A DNA stretch of 13,264 nt. Origin: an uncultured Mollicutes bacterium (GTDB lineage Bacteria > Bacillota_I > Bacilli_A > MAG-NZ). Below the pieces are notes generated by a model that saw nothing but the letters and a program-made list of their open reading frames with translations, did not search any database and was not told where the DNA came from. Position numbers and translations under genes: made by a program. Positions 6,779 to 13,135 of this stretch are shown piece after piece; positions within the stretch are counted from its first letter, which is position 1, and the number at the start of each line of letters is the position of its first letter. The stretch is taken from NCBI GenBank assembly GCA_913064935.1, contig CAJYBF010000007.1, positions 1-13,264 of the forward strand, given 5' to 3'.

Positions 6779-7300
6779 ATGAAAGAAATTTTAGAGATAT
6801 TTATATCATTCCTTAAAGTTGGGATGTTTGGTTATGGTGGAGGAAGTGCTGTCGCACCTTTAATACACAAAGAAGCAGTAGAAAAAAGAGGGTGGATCGA
6901 TGATGATGAGTTTATTGATATCGTGGCCATTGCTAACTCTTTACCTGGTGCTAGTATGGTAGAAATGAGTACTGCAATTGGTTATAAAATCAAGGGCTTA
7001 TTAGGTGGAATAGTAGCAGCGTTCTCGATTACTTTACCTAGCATGATTGCTTTTACTATAGTAATGATTTTCCTAAATGATTTAATTACTGAAGAAGTAC
7101 TTAATGCTGTTACAGTCCCTGTATTAGCTGTAGTTGCAGCATTAATGTTCTCTTTAAGTAAAAAGTTCTTTTTACAAAGTAAAAAAGAACTATCGTTAGC
7201 TATTATAGTTTTAGTTTACTTGGGTAGTTTTCCTCTTATATATTTTATAAGAATTTATCCATCATTAGTTATCGTAGCGATTGTTGCTTATGTATTCTGA
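6779..7300 (+). CDS. CHR-domain chromate-transporter-family protein, first of a pair
   Basis: This is a membrane protein of 173 residues with about five or six hydrophobic segments, a single CHR domain of the short (split) type. Family marks are FGYGGG (17-22) after the first amphipathic segment and ANSLPGASMVEMS (52-64) before the second. Short CHR proteins come as adjacent unequal pairs that presumably insert in opposite orientations and act together; the next gene is the partner. AAGAGGT (6768-6774) lies five bases before the ATG. Members of the family export chromate by exchange or proton-driven transport in some bacteria, but in most organisms the natural substrate is unproven, so 'chromate' is a family name here rather than a demonstrated function. 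The protein ends at TGA 7298-7300, 26 bases before its partner. Confidence 0.88.
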   Translation: MKEILEIFISFLKVGMFGYGGGSAVAPLIHKEAVEKRGWIDDDEFIDIVAIANSLPGASMVEMSTAIGYKIKGLLGGIVAAFSITLPSMIAFTIVMIFLNDLITEEVLNAVTVPVLAVVAALMFSLSKKFFLQSKKELSLAIIVLVYLGSFPLIYFIRIYPSLVIVAIVAYVF

Positions 7301-7326
7301 TCTCAAGTTATTGGAGGTAAGAAATC

Positions 7327-7863
7327 ATGATTATGCTTTGGAGATTAGTGCTTGAAATATTAGTGATTGTGCTTTTCACTTTTGGTGGTGGGGCTGTTTT
7401 CATCCCAATGTTCGAAAGAACATTAGTTGAGAGTTTAGGCATATTTAGTGCTCAAACATATACAGCAATAGTAGCTGTAGTAAATTCTTTACCTGGTGTA
7501 ACGGGTGGTAAAATCGCCTCATATGCAGGTTTTTATGAAGCTGGCGTCTTAGGATTTATATTAACATCATTAGCTTTTATTGTTCCTGGTATTATTATGA
7601 TGGTAATAGCTTATAAGTTTGTTAATAGAATGAAGCAATCAAAGATAATGCAAAATATAAGTTTATACATTAAACCAATAGTTGTAGGAATATTTCTTTC
7701 TATCATTGTAAAGTTTTTAGATTTATCAATTCAAGGACTTGGTTGGATTGAAGGAGTGATTATCTTTGCTTTAGCGTTTTACTTATTAGATCAAAGAAAA
7801 ATGCAACCCATATTCGTTATTGTTGGAGCAATTGTTTACGGAATAATAAGGATAAATATATAA
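7327..7863 (+). CDS. CHR-domain chromate-transporter-family protein, second of a pair
   Basis: This is a membrane protein of 178 residues and the second half of the split CHR transporter. It repeats the family marks at the same residue positions as the first protein: FTFGGG (17-22) and NSLPGVTGGKIASYAGF (53-69), where GGK.A.Y.G is typical of the second member. About five or six hydrophobic segments follow. GGAGGT (7313-7318) is eight bases before the ATG. It is probably cotranscribed with its partner from the promoter at 6688 and ends at a shared bidirectional terminator, whose first arm begins in the stop codon. The two proteins are clearly different in sequence, so this is not a recent duplication. 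The transported anion is not proven by the sequence. Confidence 0.88.
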   Translation: MIMLWRLVLEILVIVLFTFGGGAVFIPMFERTLVESLGIFSAQTYTAIVAVVNSLPGVTGGKIASYAGFYEAGVLGFILTSLAFIVPGIIMMVIAYKFVNRMKQSKIMQNISLYIKPIVVGIFLSIIVKFLDLSIQGLGWIEGVIIFALAFYLLDQRKMQPIFVIVGAIVYGIIRINI

Positions 7864-7893
7864 AAAGATGCTGAAATTTTAAGCATCTTTTTT
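7862..7893. terminator. Bidirectional terminator between convergent genes
   Basis: An 11-bp stem (arms 7862-7872 and 7882-7892, core AAAGATGCT / AGCATCTTT) with a nine-base loop has T-runs on both strands, so it can end transcription from either side. Its left arm starts in the stop codon of the CHR gene. Its right arm encodes the last residues (KKDA) of the minus-strand glycosylase, whose stop codon (7879-7881) lies in the loop. Confidence 0.85.
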
Positions 7894-8484
7894 ACTAGCT
7901 TCCCATAAATAGAACGAAGCTATTGTATTGTACGGACTCCATATCTCAACGAACTTTTTGAATTCTGATTTAGTGGGGAATGAATCTAGTTTATATAAAT
8001 ATTGAATTCCTCTTTTAATAGCTAAATCATTATATGAGGAGATGTCAAGTCTTCCAAGAGAGAACATTAAGAACATTTCAGCGCTCCAAACGCCTAACCC
8101 TTTTACGCTAGTAATCATTTTTACTATTTCCTCGTTAGTCAAAGAATCTATTATTTCTAAATCAACTTCTTTGGAATTAACATTCAAAGAAAGATTTTTT
8201 AAGTAATCGACTTTTCTAAAAGAAATCCCAATGGATTGAAGAGTATCCCTATCAGTATCCATTATGACATTAGGAGTTATTTGTACTAGGTCAAGTAATC
8301 TTGCATAAATAGTTTCACCAGCTTTCAGTGAAACTTGTTGGAAAATAATACTACGAACTAATTCGTTAAAATAATCAGGATTAATTGATCTATTTGGATT
8401 AGGTGATGATTTAATATAGTCATATAGTATTTTGTCATTCTTTTTGAAATGAGCAATTGCCTTTTTTGGTATAATAAAATCCAT
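7879..8484 (-). CDS. AlkA-like HhH DNA glycosylase (DNA-3-methyladenine glycosylase II family)
   Basis: This 201-residue base-excision repair enzyme belongs to the HhH-GPD superfamily and would remove alkylated bases such as 3-methyladenine from DNA. Motifs are SIIFQQVSLKAGETIYARL (45-63, the QQ(I/V)S.kAa segment), the helix-hairpin-helix VKGLGVWSAEMFLMFSLGR (127-145), the catalytic Asp D153 in SSYNDLAIKRGI, and WSPYNTIASFYLWEA (182-196), matching the 'sPwRs.A..ylW' C-terminal motif. No iron-sulphur Cys cluster follows, which fits AlkA/MPG-type rather than Nth/MutY enzymes. It lacks the N-terminal AlkA domain of the E. coli protein, as is common for short Gram-positive forms. The start has GAGGT six bases upstream on the minus strand. 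It is divergent from a Nudix gene, a shared repair and clean-up theme. Confidence 0.88.
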   Translation of the reverse strand: MDFIIPKKAIAHFKKNDKILYDYIKSSPNPNRSINPDYFNELVRSIIFQQVSLKAGETIYARLLDLVQITPNVIMDTDRDTLQSIGISFRKVDYLKNLSLNVNSKEVDLEIIDSLTNEEIVKMITSVKGLGVWSAEMFLMFSLGRLDISSYNDLAIKRGIQYLYKLDSFPTKSEFKKFVEIWSPYNTIASFYLWEASKKDA

Positions 8485-8500
8485 AAATCCACCTCATGTA

Positions 8501-8509
8501 ATTATAACA
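8501..8509 (-). promoter_or_regulatory. Extended -10 promoter for the glycosylase gene (minus strand)
   Basis: Read on the minus strand the sequence is TGTTATAAT, a complete extended -10 with TATAAT. It lies about 17 bases before the ATG at 8484, so the leader would be very short (roughly ten bases, just enough for the SD). There is no recognisable -35. It sits back to back with the plus-strand promoter. Confidence 0.7.
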
Positions 8510-8511
8510 TA

Positions 8512-8520
8512 TGGTATAAT
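8512..8520 (+). promoter_or_regulatory. Extended -10 promoter for the Nudix-PPase / GNAT operon
   Basis: TGGTATAAT is a perfect extended -10; the expected start is near 8527, about 15 bases before the ATG. No -35 is seen. The TG dinucleotides of this and the minus-strand promoter are two bases apart, so RNA polymerase should not be able to occupy both at once. Confidence 0.7.
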
Positions 8521-8541
8521 TTTTTTAGTAAAGGGGATTAG

Positions 8542-9366
8542 ATGATGATAGTAAAATACGGAGAGCAATTGAACTTGCCTACTCGAGTTGCGGTTAGAGG
8601 AGTTATTAGAAGAGGTAACGAGATAGGAATAATAAAGGTAAGGAAATATGACTGTTTCATCTTCCCTGGTGGTGGCGTTGATGAAGGCGAGGATTTGGTA
8701 ACTGCCTTGAAAAGAGAAATGTTGGAAGAAGCTGGATTTCACGTTGAAGTGAAAGACTTGATTCTTACTACCGAAACTTCTGAGGCTGATTTCATTCATC
8801 AGAACCATTATTTCGAATGCGAAATAATAAGTGAAGCAAATGAAATAGATTTAACTGAGATTGAAATAGAGTTGGGAATAGAGTTTATATGGTGCAACAT
8901 ATCTGAATTATATGATTACTATATTAATTATGAAGATGACCTTAGATTTGGAGATAGAAATATGATTGTTCAAAGATCTATTAAATCTAGAGGATTCATG
9001 TTACTAACTAAATTTTTTGCTAATGACATACTATATTTCAAACTTATCAAAAAGTGGATAGGTAAAGAAGTAATGGTTAAAATAGATAGACCAATTGGTT
9101 TTGTAGACAAATTTGGTGGAACGTATCAATTAAATTATGGATTCATCGAAAAGATATACGCTTTGGATGGAGCGGAACTAGATGCTTATGTTATTGGACC
9201 AAATGAAGCCGTCGACACATTTAAAGGTAAAGTAATCGGAGTAATATACAGAGATGATGACATTGAGGAAAAGCTAGTTGTGGCAAGTTATAACTGCTCT
9301 AGTGATTTTATTATGGAGAAAGTAAATTTTATTGAAAAGCATTTTAAATCAACATTAGTGAGGTGA
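8542..9366 (+). CDS. Nudix hydrolase fused to an inorganic-pyrophosphatase-like domain
   Basis: This is a 274-residue cytoplasmic two-domain protein. Residues about 13-135 form a Nudix domain with a complete Nudix box (G44-x5-E50-x7-REMLEEAGF 58-66), which binds Mg2+ and cleaves a nucleoside-diphosphate-X type bond. A linker (about 145-172) leads to residues 173-274, which resemble small soluble (family I) inorganic pyrophosphatases: FVDKF (187-191), the NYGFI core (198-202), DGAELDAYVIG (209-219, compare DGDPxDVLV) and RDDDIEEKLVVA (237-248). The middle Asp of the D-x-D-x-x-D metal motif is Ala211, so pyrophosphatase activity is uncertain. ATGs at 8542 and 8545 are both possible behind AAGGGG (8531-8536). 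The frame is continuous, so this is a real fusion in this sequence. The Nudix substrate cannot be deduced; the arrangement suggests a product passed to, or sensed by, the second domain. Confidence 0.8.
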   Translation: MMIVKYGEQLNLPTRVAVRGVIRRGNEIGIIKVRKYDCFIFPGGGVDEGEDLVTALKREMLEEAGFHVEVKDLILTTETSEADFIHQNHYFECEIISEANEIDLTEIEIELGIEFIWCNISELYDYYINYEDDLRFGDRNMIVQRSIKSRGFMLLTKFFANDILYFKLIKKWIGKEVMVKIDRPIGFVDKFGGTYQLNYGFIEKIYALDGAELDAYVIGPNEAVDTFKGKVIGVIYRDDDIEEKLVVASYNCSSDFIMEKVNFIEKHFKSTLVR

Positions 9367-9371
9367 ATTTT

Positions 9372-9629
9372 TTGAAAATAGAAAGAGATGACCATGAAAT
9401 TTATTGTATCTTACAAGGAGAAAGAATTGGATACATTGAATATTCTAAGAGCAATGTAATTACAGCATCCTATATTTTTGTGGAACCAGAGCATCGAGGA
9501 TCAAAGGCCACCAAATTATTATTAGAGGATTTAATGGCTATGAGTAAAGAGATGAGTTTAAAGATAAATCCTACATGTGGGTATATGAAAAAATTCTTTA
9601 CTGAGAAACATCCTGAATATATGATTTGA
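9372..9629 (+). CDS. Small GNAT-like acetyltransferase-family protein
   Basis: This 85-residue protein resembles the short stand-alone GNAT-like group COG2388 (predicted acetyltransferases). Features are a compact sheet region (GERIGYIEYSK), the acetyl-CoA loop-like VEPEHRGSKATKLLLEDLM and the characteristic tail INPTCGYMKKFFTEKHPEY, matching 'vvPtCsy...f..hpey'. I chose TTG at 9372 because GAGGTGA (9360-9366) sits five bases before it; the earlier in-frame GTG at 9363 is inside that SD. The SD overlaps the last codons of the Nudix-PPase gene, so the two are translated together. The acceptor substrate is unknown for this group. A terminator follows directly, making it the last gene of the unit. 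Confidence 0.72.
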   Translation: MKIERDDHEIYCILQGERIGYIEYSKSNVITASYIFVEPEHRGSKATKLLLEDLMAMSKEMSLKINPTCGYMKKFFTEKHPEYMI

Positions 9630-9635
9630 TTATTC

Positions 9636-9664
9636 AAAGAGGCAATTAAGTCGCCTCTTTTTTT
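9636..9664 (+). terminator. Terminator after the Nudix-PPase / GNAT operon
   Basis: An 8-bp GC-containing stem (AAAGAGGC 9636-9643 with GCCTCTTT 9653-9660) and nine-base loop runs into seven T residues (9658-9664). It is a classical rho-independent terminator seven bases after the stop codon. Confidence 0.88.
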
Positions 9665-9706
9665 ATGACAAATTTGGAAAATAAATGAATATTAATTAGT
9701 TATATT

Positions 9707-9715
9707 TGCTATAAT
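9707..9715 (+). promoter_or_regulatory. Extended -10 promoter for carbamate kinase
   Basis: TGCTATAAT is a perfect extended -10 with no clear -35. The expected start near 9722 leaves about 25 bases before the chosen ATG (9747). I see no ArgR-type operator in the short gap. Confidence 0.68.
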
Positions 9716-9746
9716 GTAAGGGCTTAATAAAAAAGGTGGGATGAAT

Positions 9747-10652
9747 ATGAAAATTGTTGTTGCATTAGGTGGAAACGCCCTTGGTAAGAATGCGCAAGAC
9801 CAATTGAATCTAGTTTATAAAACAGCAAAACCCTTAGTCGATTTAATAGAGGAAGGCCATGAGATAGTAATTGTTCATGGAAATGGTCCTCAAGTAGGGA
9901 TGATTAATCTAGCAATGGAAGAGACAAATAATGATATTCCATTTCCAGAGTGTGGAGCAATGAGTCAAGGATATATCGGATTTCATCTGCAAACCGCAAT
10001 TCAAAGTGAATTGAAATCAAGAAGAATACTAAAATCGGTTGCGACTATTATAACTCAAGTTATAGTTAGTGAGACAGATCAAGCATTTAAGAATCCTACA
10101 AAACCTATTGGTAAATTCTATTCAAAAGAAGACGTACCGAGTCTTGAAGCAAAAGGATATACAATGGTAGAAGATTCTGGTAGAGGATACCGTAGAGTAG
10201 TACCTAGTCCATTACCAGTAGATATAGAAGAAAAAGAAATGATTTTTACACTTATTAATTCAGGTAATGTGGTTATTACTTGTGGTGGTGGAGGAATCCC
10301 TGTTGTAAGAGATGGTTTCAAATTAAAAGGAGTACCTGCAGTTATAGATAAGGATAATGCAGCAATGCTTTTAGCTAAGATGATTGATGCTGATTATTTA
10401 GTTGTCCTTACCGCCGTTGAAAAAGTGGCGATTAATTTTGGAAAAGATAATGAGGAATGGTTAGATAATTTATCTACAGAAAAAGCAAAAGAGTATATAA
10501 AAGAAAAACATTTCGCTCCTGGTAGTATGTTACCAAAGATTGAAGCATGTATAAAGTTTGCAGAAAGTACACCGGAAAGAAAAGCACTAATTACTTCTTT
10601 AGATAAGGCAAAAGCGGGATTAATGGGACTAACTGGTACAATTATAAAATAA
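9747..10652 (+). CDS. arcC: Carbamate kinase
   Basis: This cytoplasmic enzyme of 301 residues, the usual length, transfers phosphate from carbamoyl phosphate to ADP, giving ATP, CO2 and ammonia. It is the last step of arginine deiminase or related fermentations. Family motifs are VALGGNAL near the N-terminus, VHGNGPQVG (about 43-51), PECGAMSQGYIGFHLQ (about 67-82), GRGYRRVVPSPLP (about 145-157), CGGGGIPV (about 179-186), VIDKDNAAMLLA (about 199-210) and FAPGSMLPKIEA (about 256-267). ATGs occur at 9741 and 9747; I prefer 9747 because AAGGTGG (9733-9739) is then seven bases away rather than one. No arcA, arcB, ornithine carbamoyltransferase, arginine transporter or ygeW-type gene is adjacent, and promoter and terminator make it a one-gene unit. 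Its source of carbamoyl phosphate must be encoded elsewhere. Confidence 0.95.
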   Translation: MKIVVALGGNALGKNAQDQLNLVYKTAKPLVDLIEEGHEIVIVHGNGPQVGMINLAMEETNNDIPFPECGAMSQGYIGFHLQTAIQSELKSRRILKSVATIITQVIVSETDQAFKNPTKPIGKFYSKEDVPSLEAKGYTMVEDSGRGYRRVVPSPLPVDIEEKEMIFTLINSGNVVITCGGGGIPVVRDGFKLKGVPAVIDKDNAAMLLAKMIDADYLVVLTAVEKVAINFGKDNEEWLDNLSTEKAKEYIKEKHFAPGSMLPKIEACIKFAESTPERKALITSLDKAKAGLMGLTGTIIK

Positions 10653-10675
10653 AGACTTTCATAAAAGTCTTTTTT
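10651..10675 (+). terminator. Terminator of the carbamate kinase gene
   Basis: A 9-bp stem (AAAGACTTT 10651-10659, loop CATA, AAAGTCTTT 10664-10672) is followed by further T residues. It begins in the stop codon itself. Confidence 0.85.
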
Positions 10676-10696
10676 CTTGCATAAAATATAAAACGA

Positions 10697-10705
10697 TGAT
10701 AATAT
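10697..10705 (+). promoter_or_regulatory. Candidate promoter of the TetR / ABC exporter operon
   Basis: TGATAATAT is an imperfect extended -10 (TAATAT for TATAAT), the best in the gap between arcC and the regulator. The expected start near 10712 falls inside the first palindrome, so a bound repressor would block initiation or early elongation. No convincing -35 is seen. Confidence 0.5.
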
Positions 10706-10722
10706 TATGACAGGTTGTCATA
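10706..10722 (+). promoter_or_regulatory. Candidate TetR operator, left palindrome
   Basis: TATGACAGGTTGTCATA is a 17-bp palindrome with one mismatched pair. It shares the half-site TATGAC with the adjoining site, and the two overlap by two bases (10721-10722). Placed next to the promoter and upstream of a TetR-family gene, it is most likely the autoregulatory site. Confidence 0.75.
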
Positions 10723-10737
10723 TGACGACTCGTCATA
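10721..10737 (+). promoter_or_regulatory. Candidate TetR operator, right palindrome
   Basis: TATGACGACTCGTCATA is a perfect 17-bp palindrome around a central C, GC-richer than its surroundings. Its centre is 15 bases from that of the left palindrome, so two dimers might bind on partly different faces of the helix. It ends just before the SD of the regulator gene (AAGGAG, 10740-10745). Confidence 0.78.
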
Positions 10738-10756
10738 CGAAGGAGAGGTGTTTGAT

Positions 10757-11359
10757 TTGCCTACACAAACGTTTTTTGGAATACCTGAAGAAAAAAGGAA
10801 AAAAATAATCACTGCAGCCGAAAATGAATTCAAAAGAACTACTTTAGATAAGGCATTAATATCTAACATAGTAAAAGAAGCTGAAATAGCTAGAGGGAGT
10901 TTCTATCAATATTTCGAAGATATGGATGATCTGTTTTTTTATATTGTTGAAAGTTTTCTTATTTACCAAGAAAGCGAGTTTTTAAGAATATTAATTAAAA
11001 ATAATGGAGATATCTTCAAGGCTACTATTGAGGCATTTGAACTTGGATTTGATAACTTTACTGATAAAGGTAGAATGCAACTGATTCAAAATGTCCATAA
11101 GAGTTTGTCAAATAACAAGATGGAGATTAGGAGTCTAAAACAAAAAAGAAGAAAATTGATTGACGAAACCATTATGAATATTGATGAGGATTTGTTTACT
11201 GCAGATTTTAGATCAAGTGCTGGTAGAATGCTAAATGTATTAAAGAACATTCAATGGAATGTTTTAAATAAAGTTTTTTCACATAAATTAAGAAAAGATG
11301 TTGCTGTTAGGGAGTTGAAAGCGTACATTGACTTAATTAGATTTGGGATAAGGAGATAA
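10757..11359 (+). CDS. TetR-family transcriptional regulator
   Basis: This is a 200-residue DNA-binding repressor with a typical TetR_N domain: helix 1 RKKIITAAENEF (14-25), helix-turn-helix LISNIVKEAEIARGSFYQYFEDMDDL (34-59) with the conserved GSFYQYF. An all-helical ligand-binding region follows with no recognisable subfamily. The start TTG at 10757 is preferred because AGAGG (10744-10748) lies eight bases upstream. An in-frame TTG at 10715 would run the reading frame through the two palindromes and has no SD. Two palindromic operator candidates lie just upstream, so autoregulation is likely. The following ABC exporter starts three bases after the stop, so the regulator probably controls the exporter pair as well, released by a transported compound. 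The inducer is unknown. Confidence 0.87.
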   Translation: MPTQTFFGIPEEKRKKIITAAENEFKRTTLDKALISNIVKEAEIARGSFYQYFEDMDDLFFYIVESFLIYQESEFLRILIKNNGDIFKATIEAFELGFDNFTDKGRMQLIQNVHKSLSNNKMEIRSLKQKRRKLIDETIMNIDEDLFTADFRSSAGRMLNVLKNIQWNVLNKVFSHKLRKDVAVRELKAYIDLIRFGIRR

Positions 11360-11362
11360 CAT

Positions 11363-13135
11363 ATGAAAAATATTTTAAGATTAATAAGAAAAATTTGGAA
11401 GCATAAAATAGTTGTGCTTATTGGTGTAGTAACAATGTTTTTGAATGTAATATTCGAACTTATTATTCCATATCAAATGAAAATAATAGTTGATGAGGCT
11501 TTGCCTGCAGGTGACATGCCCCTATTGAGAGGGGCTGCTATTTTAATGTTATTTGTAGCATTTGGAGCCTTGATTGCAGCTTTGATTAACAACTACTGTG
11601 CACAGTGGATCTCTCAAAATATATCAGCTGAACTTAGGTTAGACTTATTTAAGAAAATTCAAAGTTTATCAATGAAGAAAATAGATAAATTTAAGTCAGG
11701 TAGATTAATTACAAACTGTACTAATGATGTTACACAGATTCGCATGTTTTTAATGATGCTATTCAGAATCATTTTAAGAGCTCCGCTTATGTTAGTGGGT
11801 GGCTTATTTATGGCCATTTACACATCTAGACAACTTGCAAATATTTTCTGGGTTCTAATTCCAGTTTTATTAGTTGTAGTAATCATTATTATCAAAAAGG
11901 CATTTCCACTATTTGAAAGAGTTCAAAAGAAGGTCGATGGGATTAATACAGTCGTACATGAAAATGTAAATTCTCCTAGAGTGGTTAAGTCTTTTGTAAA
12001 TATGAAATTTGAGCAAGATAGATTCGATGTTGAGAATGATGGCTATAGAGATGTAGCAACAAAGGCTAATAGAATTTTCGCAACACTATTTCCAGCCATA
12101 ATGATTGTTACTAACATTGGTTATGCCGGAATCATGATACTAGGTGCAAAACTATTAGAAAATGGAACATTAGTTTCTATAGTGGATGGTATTCAAGTAG
12201 CTAACGCTGGTGTTTTGATTGCCTTCTTTAGTTATACAATGAATATAATGTTCGCGTTAATAATGGCAGCAATGATGATGGTATTCTTATCTAGAGCTGA
12301 AGTTAGTGCTAAGAGAATTAATGAAGTTTTGGATACTGACATTGATTTATTAAATCCAGACAATCCAATAGCTCAAGATATTATGGGTAATATTAAATTT
12401 GACTCGGTTTCATTTGGATATTCAAGTGAAGGAAATGAAGTGTTGAAGGATATTTCATTTGAAATAAATGTCGGTGAAAAGATAGGGATTATTGGATCTA
12501 CTGGAAGTGGTAAATCTACACTTATAAACCTTATTCCCAGACTATATGATACTACTAAAGGTAGCGTGCTTATTGATGGAGTTAAGGTAGAAGACTATGA
12601 CTTACACACCTTGAGAAACGCTATTGGTTTTGTAACACAAAAGCCTCATGTATTCTCAGGAAACTTTATTACTAATATCTCACAAGGCCAAAAAGAGTCT
12701 TCTTCGGAAGAAATTGAGAAGGCAGCTAAAATTGCCTTAGCAGATGAATACATTGTTCAAAAAGAAGATAAGTACGAAGAAGCAGTTAATCAAGGTGGAA
12801 GCAACTTGTCTGGTGGTCAAAAACAAAGACTGTCATTAGCGAGAGCTGTTATTAGAAGACCAAAGATTTTAATTCTGGATGATTCTACGAGTGCGCTTGA
12901 TGCAAACAGTGAGGAATTAGTCATGAATGGAATCAGAGAAAACTTTAATGAGAGTACTGTATTACTAATATCTCAAAAGGTATCATCTATAATTGATTCA
13001 GATAAAATAATTGTTTTAGATAATCATGGTCACTTAGATGGATTTGGAGACCATCATACATTACTTAAAACAAGCAAAGTGTATAAAGAAATCTTTAATT
13101 CTCAATACGGAATAGGTGGTGTTTATAATGGCTAA
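11363..13135 (+). CDS. ABC exporter half-transporter, degenerate-site subunit (multidrug type)
   Basis: This 590-residue membrane protein has six membrane helices (about 15-310) fused to one ATPase domain (about 340-590), as in LmrC, BmrC and TM287. ATPase motifs are Walker A GSTGSGKST (378-386), Q-loop Q426, signature LSGGQ (482-486) and Walker B ILILD (D506). The residue after it is Asp507 instead of the catalytic Glu, and the switch position is Gln538 (ISQK) instead of His. This pair of changes is the mark of the degenerate subunit of heterodimeric exporters, so it should need the next gene's product. SD AAGGAG (11350-11355) lies in the last codons of the TetR gene. The gene overlaps its partner by eight bases. 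Likely job: export of drugs, lipids or peptides; the substrate is not readable. Confidence 0.9.
   Translation: MKNILRLIRKIWKHKIVVLIGVVTMFLNVIFELIIPYQMKIIVDEALPAGDMPLLRGAAILMLFVAFGALIAALINNYCAQWISQNISAELRLDLFKKIQSLSMKKIDKFKSGRLITNCTNDVTQIRMFLMMLFRIILRAPLMLVGGLFMAIYTSRQLANIFWVLIPVLLVVVIIIIKKAFPLFERVQKKVDGINTVVHENVNSPRVVKSFVNMKFEQDRFDVENDGYRDVATKANRIFATLFPAIMIVTNIGYAGIMILGAKLLENGTLVSIVDGIQVANAGVLIAFFSYTMNIMFALIMAAMMMVFLSRAEVSAKRINEVLDTDIDLLNPDNPIAQDIMGNIKFDSVSFGYSSEGNEVLKDISFEINVGEKIGIIGSTGSGKSTLINLIPRLYDTTKGSVLIDGVKVEDYDLHTLRNAIGFVTQKPHVFSGNFITNISQGQKESSSEEIEKAAKIALADEYIVQKEDKYEEAVNQGGSNLSGGQKQRLSLARAVIRRPKILILDDSTSALDANSEELVMNGIRENFNESTVLLISQKVSSIIDSDKIIVLDNHGHLDGFGDHHTLLKTSKVYKEIFNSQYGIGGVYNG

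Noticed and set aside
8494..8808. Minus-strand frame covering the divergent promoter and Nudix start
   Set aside because: It runs through both promoters and opposite a complete Nudix box; its Ser/Phe-rich product looks like no known protein.
9363..9365. GTG 9363 as start of the GNAT-like gene
   Set aside because: It is part of the SD sequence that serves TTG 9372.
10715..10756. TTG 10715 as start of the TetR gene
   Set aside because: It has no SD, lies inside the palindromic operators and adds residues absent from typical TetR proteins; TTG 10757 has a good SD.
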